From Cinclus cinclus (lineage: Eukaryota; Chordata; Aves; Passeriformes; Cinclidae), in assembly GCF_963662255.1 (NCBI RefSeq), contig NC_085047.1, positions 96,107,619 to 96,171,618 on the forward strand: a DNA stretch of 64,000 nt. The letters are read 5' to 3'. This document shows positions 62,260 to 64,000 of the stretch, in pieces (positions within the stretch are counted from its first letter, which is position 1; the number at the start of each line of letters is the position of its first letter). The notes below the pieces were generated by a model, which made no database searches, had not been told where the DNA came from, and worked only from the letters and a program-made list of their open reading frames with translations. The translations under genes were made by a program, and so were the position numbers.

Positions 62260-64000
62260 ACCTGGAACTTAGACAGTTCATAATACATAACAAGCCCCAC
62301 TTTATATGGAAAAGAAGAATGAAAATGGAGCAACAGAGCAAATGAAACAACAGAACAAATCCACATGCTGGTTTAGGATAGCCATATCTAACAATGATTA
62401 ATAGGTAAAATTTAGTGTTAACTAATTACAAAATATTACACCTCTGATTATTTGTGCACCATGAGAGACTGTAAATCAGCTTTGGTTGCTTGGGAAAAAA
62501 GTTCAGAGGCCAATGCAGAGCACTGACTACAACAGCCGCATCTCAGTAATGGAAGGGGTTGTTGGTGAAGTGTAGGGAGATAGGAAGGGAGGGATGGAGA
62601 GGAAAAAATTATAGAATATAGGAATAGAGAACAAGAACAAAATATAGACATGCCAGTTGGCATCCACCCTGTATGCATGCTTTGAGGTAGGATTTCTGTG
62701 TCCCAGGAACATGTAGGGTGGAACTGATAGTCTCACAAAAGGACAAAAGACATGAGTAGGTGTTGGCTTGTCAGAAATGGGGAGTTGTTGAAACTTCTAA
62801 AGCAGTGTGCGTAAAAACTCTACAGGAAATTCTCCTTTGCTAGTCATAAAATATATGAGGTAGAAAAAATAAATTATGAGACAGATTTTAAATTTTATAT
62901 AAGAAACAAAGGCACTGCTTCATTTAACTCATGACAGTTGTTATTGGGCAGTCTGAAGGTTCAAAATAGGGAGAGTTTCTCAGAAGGGTTATGAATTTTA
63001 GCAGAGGATTAATGGCTCCAAAAGCATCTAATATTATGGAAGCTGACATTAATTAATTTATTATGTTAAATACTACCATTAAATTTGTCCTTTTGGATTC
63101 TAGCAAAGAGAAATTTTCTACTAAAAATATTTCCCTTCCCTAAAAAAGGTTTAATTAAACAATACACCATGTATACATACACAGATGTTTTAGGGAATGT
63201 ACCATTATGCATTACTATACACACATTCAGGAACTGTATCTAGTACTACTCCCAGGTTGGAACTGTATGTTGTTAGATTGGAGGATGTTTTATTACATTT
63301 AAAAGAATCCTAATTTAATTAAGGTGCACAAGCACCAAAATGTACAACTGCAACTGATGAACTAAAGACATAATCAGAAATGTATCCTTGATACAAATTA
63401 GATATAAATGTATTTAGGAGACTGGCATCAATAGTTTGCTTGCCACCTTGTTCCTGGTTCAGAGACAAATGTTCTATCAGAAAAAAGTTCAGCATGAAGT
63501 CAAGTGTGTGATTAGACTGTCATTTTTCCCCAATCAGCTGCATGACTGTTAGCAGCCATTTAGATTGCTAAGATTCTGCCCCAGAATTTCCAGTCCAACT
63601 TTATTAGAAATTATATCAAACAAAAAATTACATTTTTTGCTCTCAGAAACCTGTAATTCAGACATCACAAGCAACTAAAAGAAACATTGTTTGACTCATT
63701 AACACCATCAATAAAAGACTGAAGTCTTTTAAATAAAATTTACTGAAATAGTCGTGTCACCTAAGATTTCTTGCCCTGGCAGGTATATCAATCCAGTCTC
63801 GGGTTCATCACAGGAAAATGAGGAAGATCATCAGAATTATGAATGAAAAAATGCAGTATCTAAAATTTATCACAGAAAGGGAGGGCACTAAAGATATTTT
63901 CTGGCTTAAATGTCTAAGACATGCTTGTCTCCAGCAAGTGTATGACAAAGTTATTTTCTATATGCTGAAAAATGTCACCACACTTGCATCTTTTTTCTCA
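62260..64000. other. AT-rich sequence to the end of the window, no feature seen
   Basis: I see no coding exon, RNA gene or named repeat. The open frames at 62448-62736 (- strand) have no family resemblance. Confidence 0.6.

Overview
This 64 kb window looks like a gene-poor stretch of a songbird (passerine) nuclear genome. The evidence is its repeats. There are several decayed CR1 LINE copies, including their typical 3' ends close to ATTCTGTGA. One SINE has a tRNA-Ile-like head joined to a CR1 tail, the architecture of TguSINE1. There are also several avian endogenous-retrovirus LTRs, one of them resembling the TguLTR5 group. Most of the sequence is AT-rich and single-copy in appearance. I find no protein-coding gene that I can support, and no tRNA, rRNA, snRNA or CRISPR array.

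Layout. 1-5390: AT-rich, no gene seen. About 5390-8010: the one strikingly different block, a two-lobed CpG island. The first lobe (5395-6420) is extremely GC-rich. The second (7540-8010) carries an NF-Y-type CCAAT pair, a polypurine tract and GGAGC pentamers. Between them lie a TATA-like box, a POU-octamer-like inverted repeat and an A20-C-G13 tract. This looks like a real promoter region, but the gene it drives is not recognisable here. 9832-11540: a + strand ERV LTR followed by a CR1 copy that has been split near its 3' end by a TguSINE1-like SINE. 17385-17770: a CR1 fragment from the endonuclease region. 17.8-41.5 kb: long unique AT-rich sequence with simple repeats, including (GAA)16 at 32422, and a few homeodomain-site-rich segments that could be conserved enhancers.

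The right third is richer in mobile elements: an LTR-like segment at about 41560-42165, a CR1 copy with reverse-transcriptase remnants (42390-43525), a solo LTR with a recognisable 5-bp target-site duplication (45604-46309), two LTRs of one family arranged tail to tail (ending at 50647 and starting at 54240), a hairpin-rich segment beside the second of these (54457-54765), an antisense CR1 3' end (59208-59445), and a third related LTR with an internal 39-bp minisatellite (about 61365-62259).

No genes can be seen working together. The most plausible reading is an orphan or developmental-type CpG-island promoter in a gene desert or a very large intron, surrounded by old transposon insertions. 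All family names come from recognising the sequence by eye, not from a database search.
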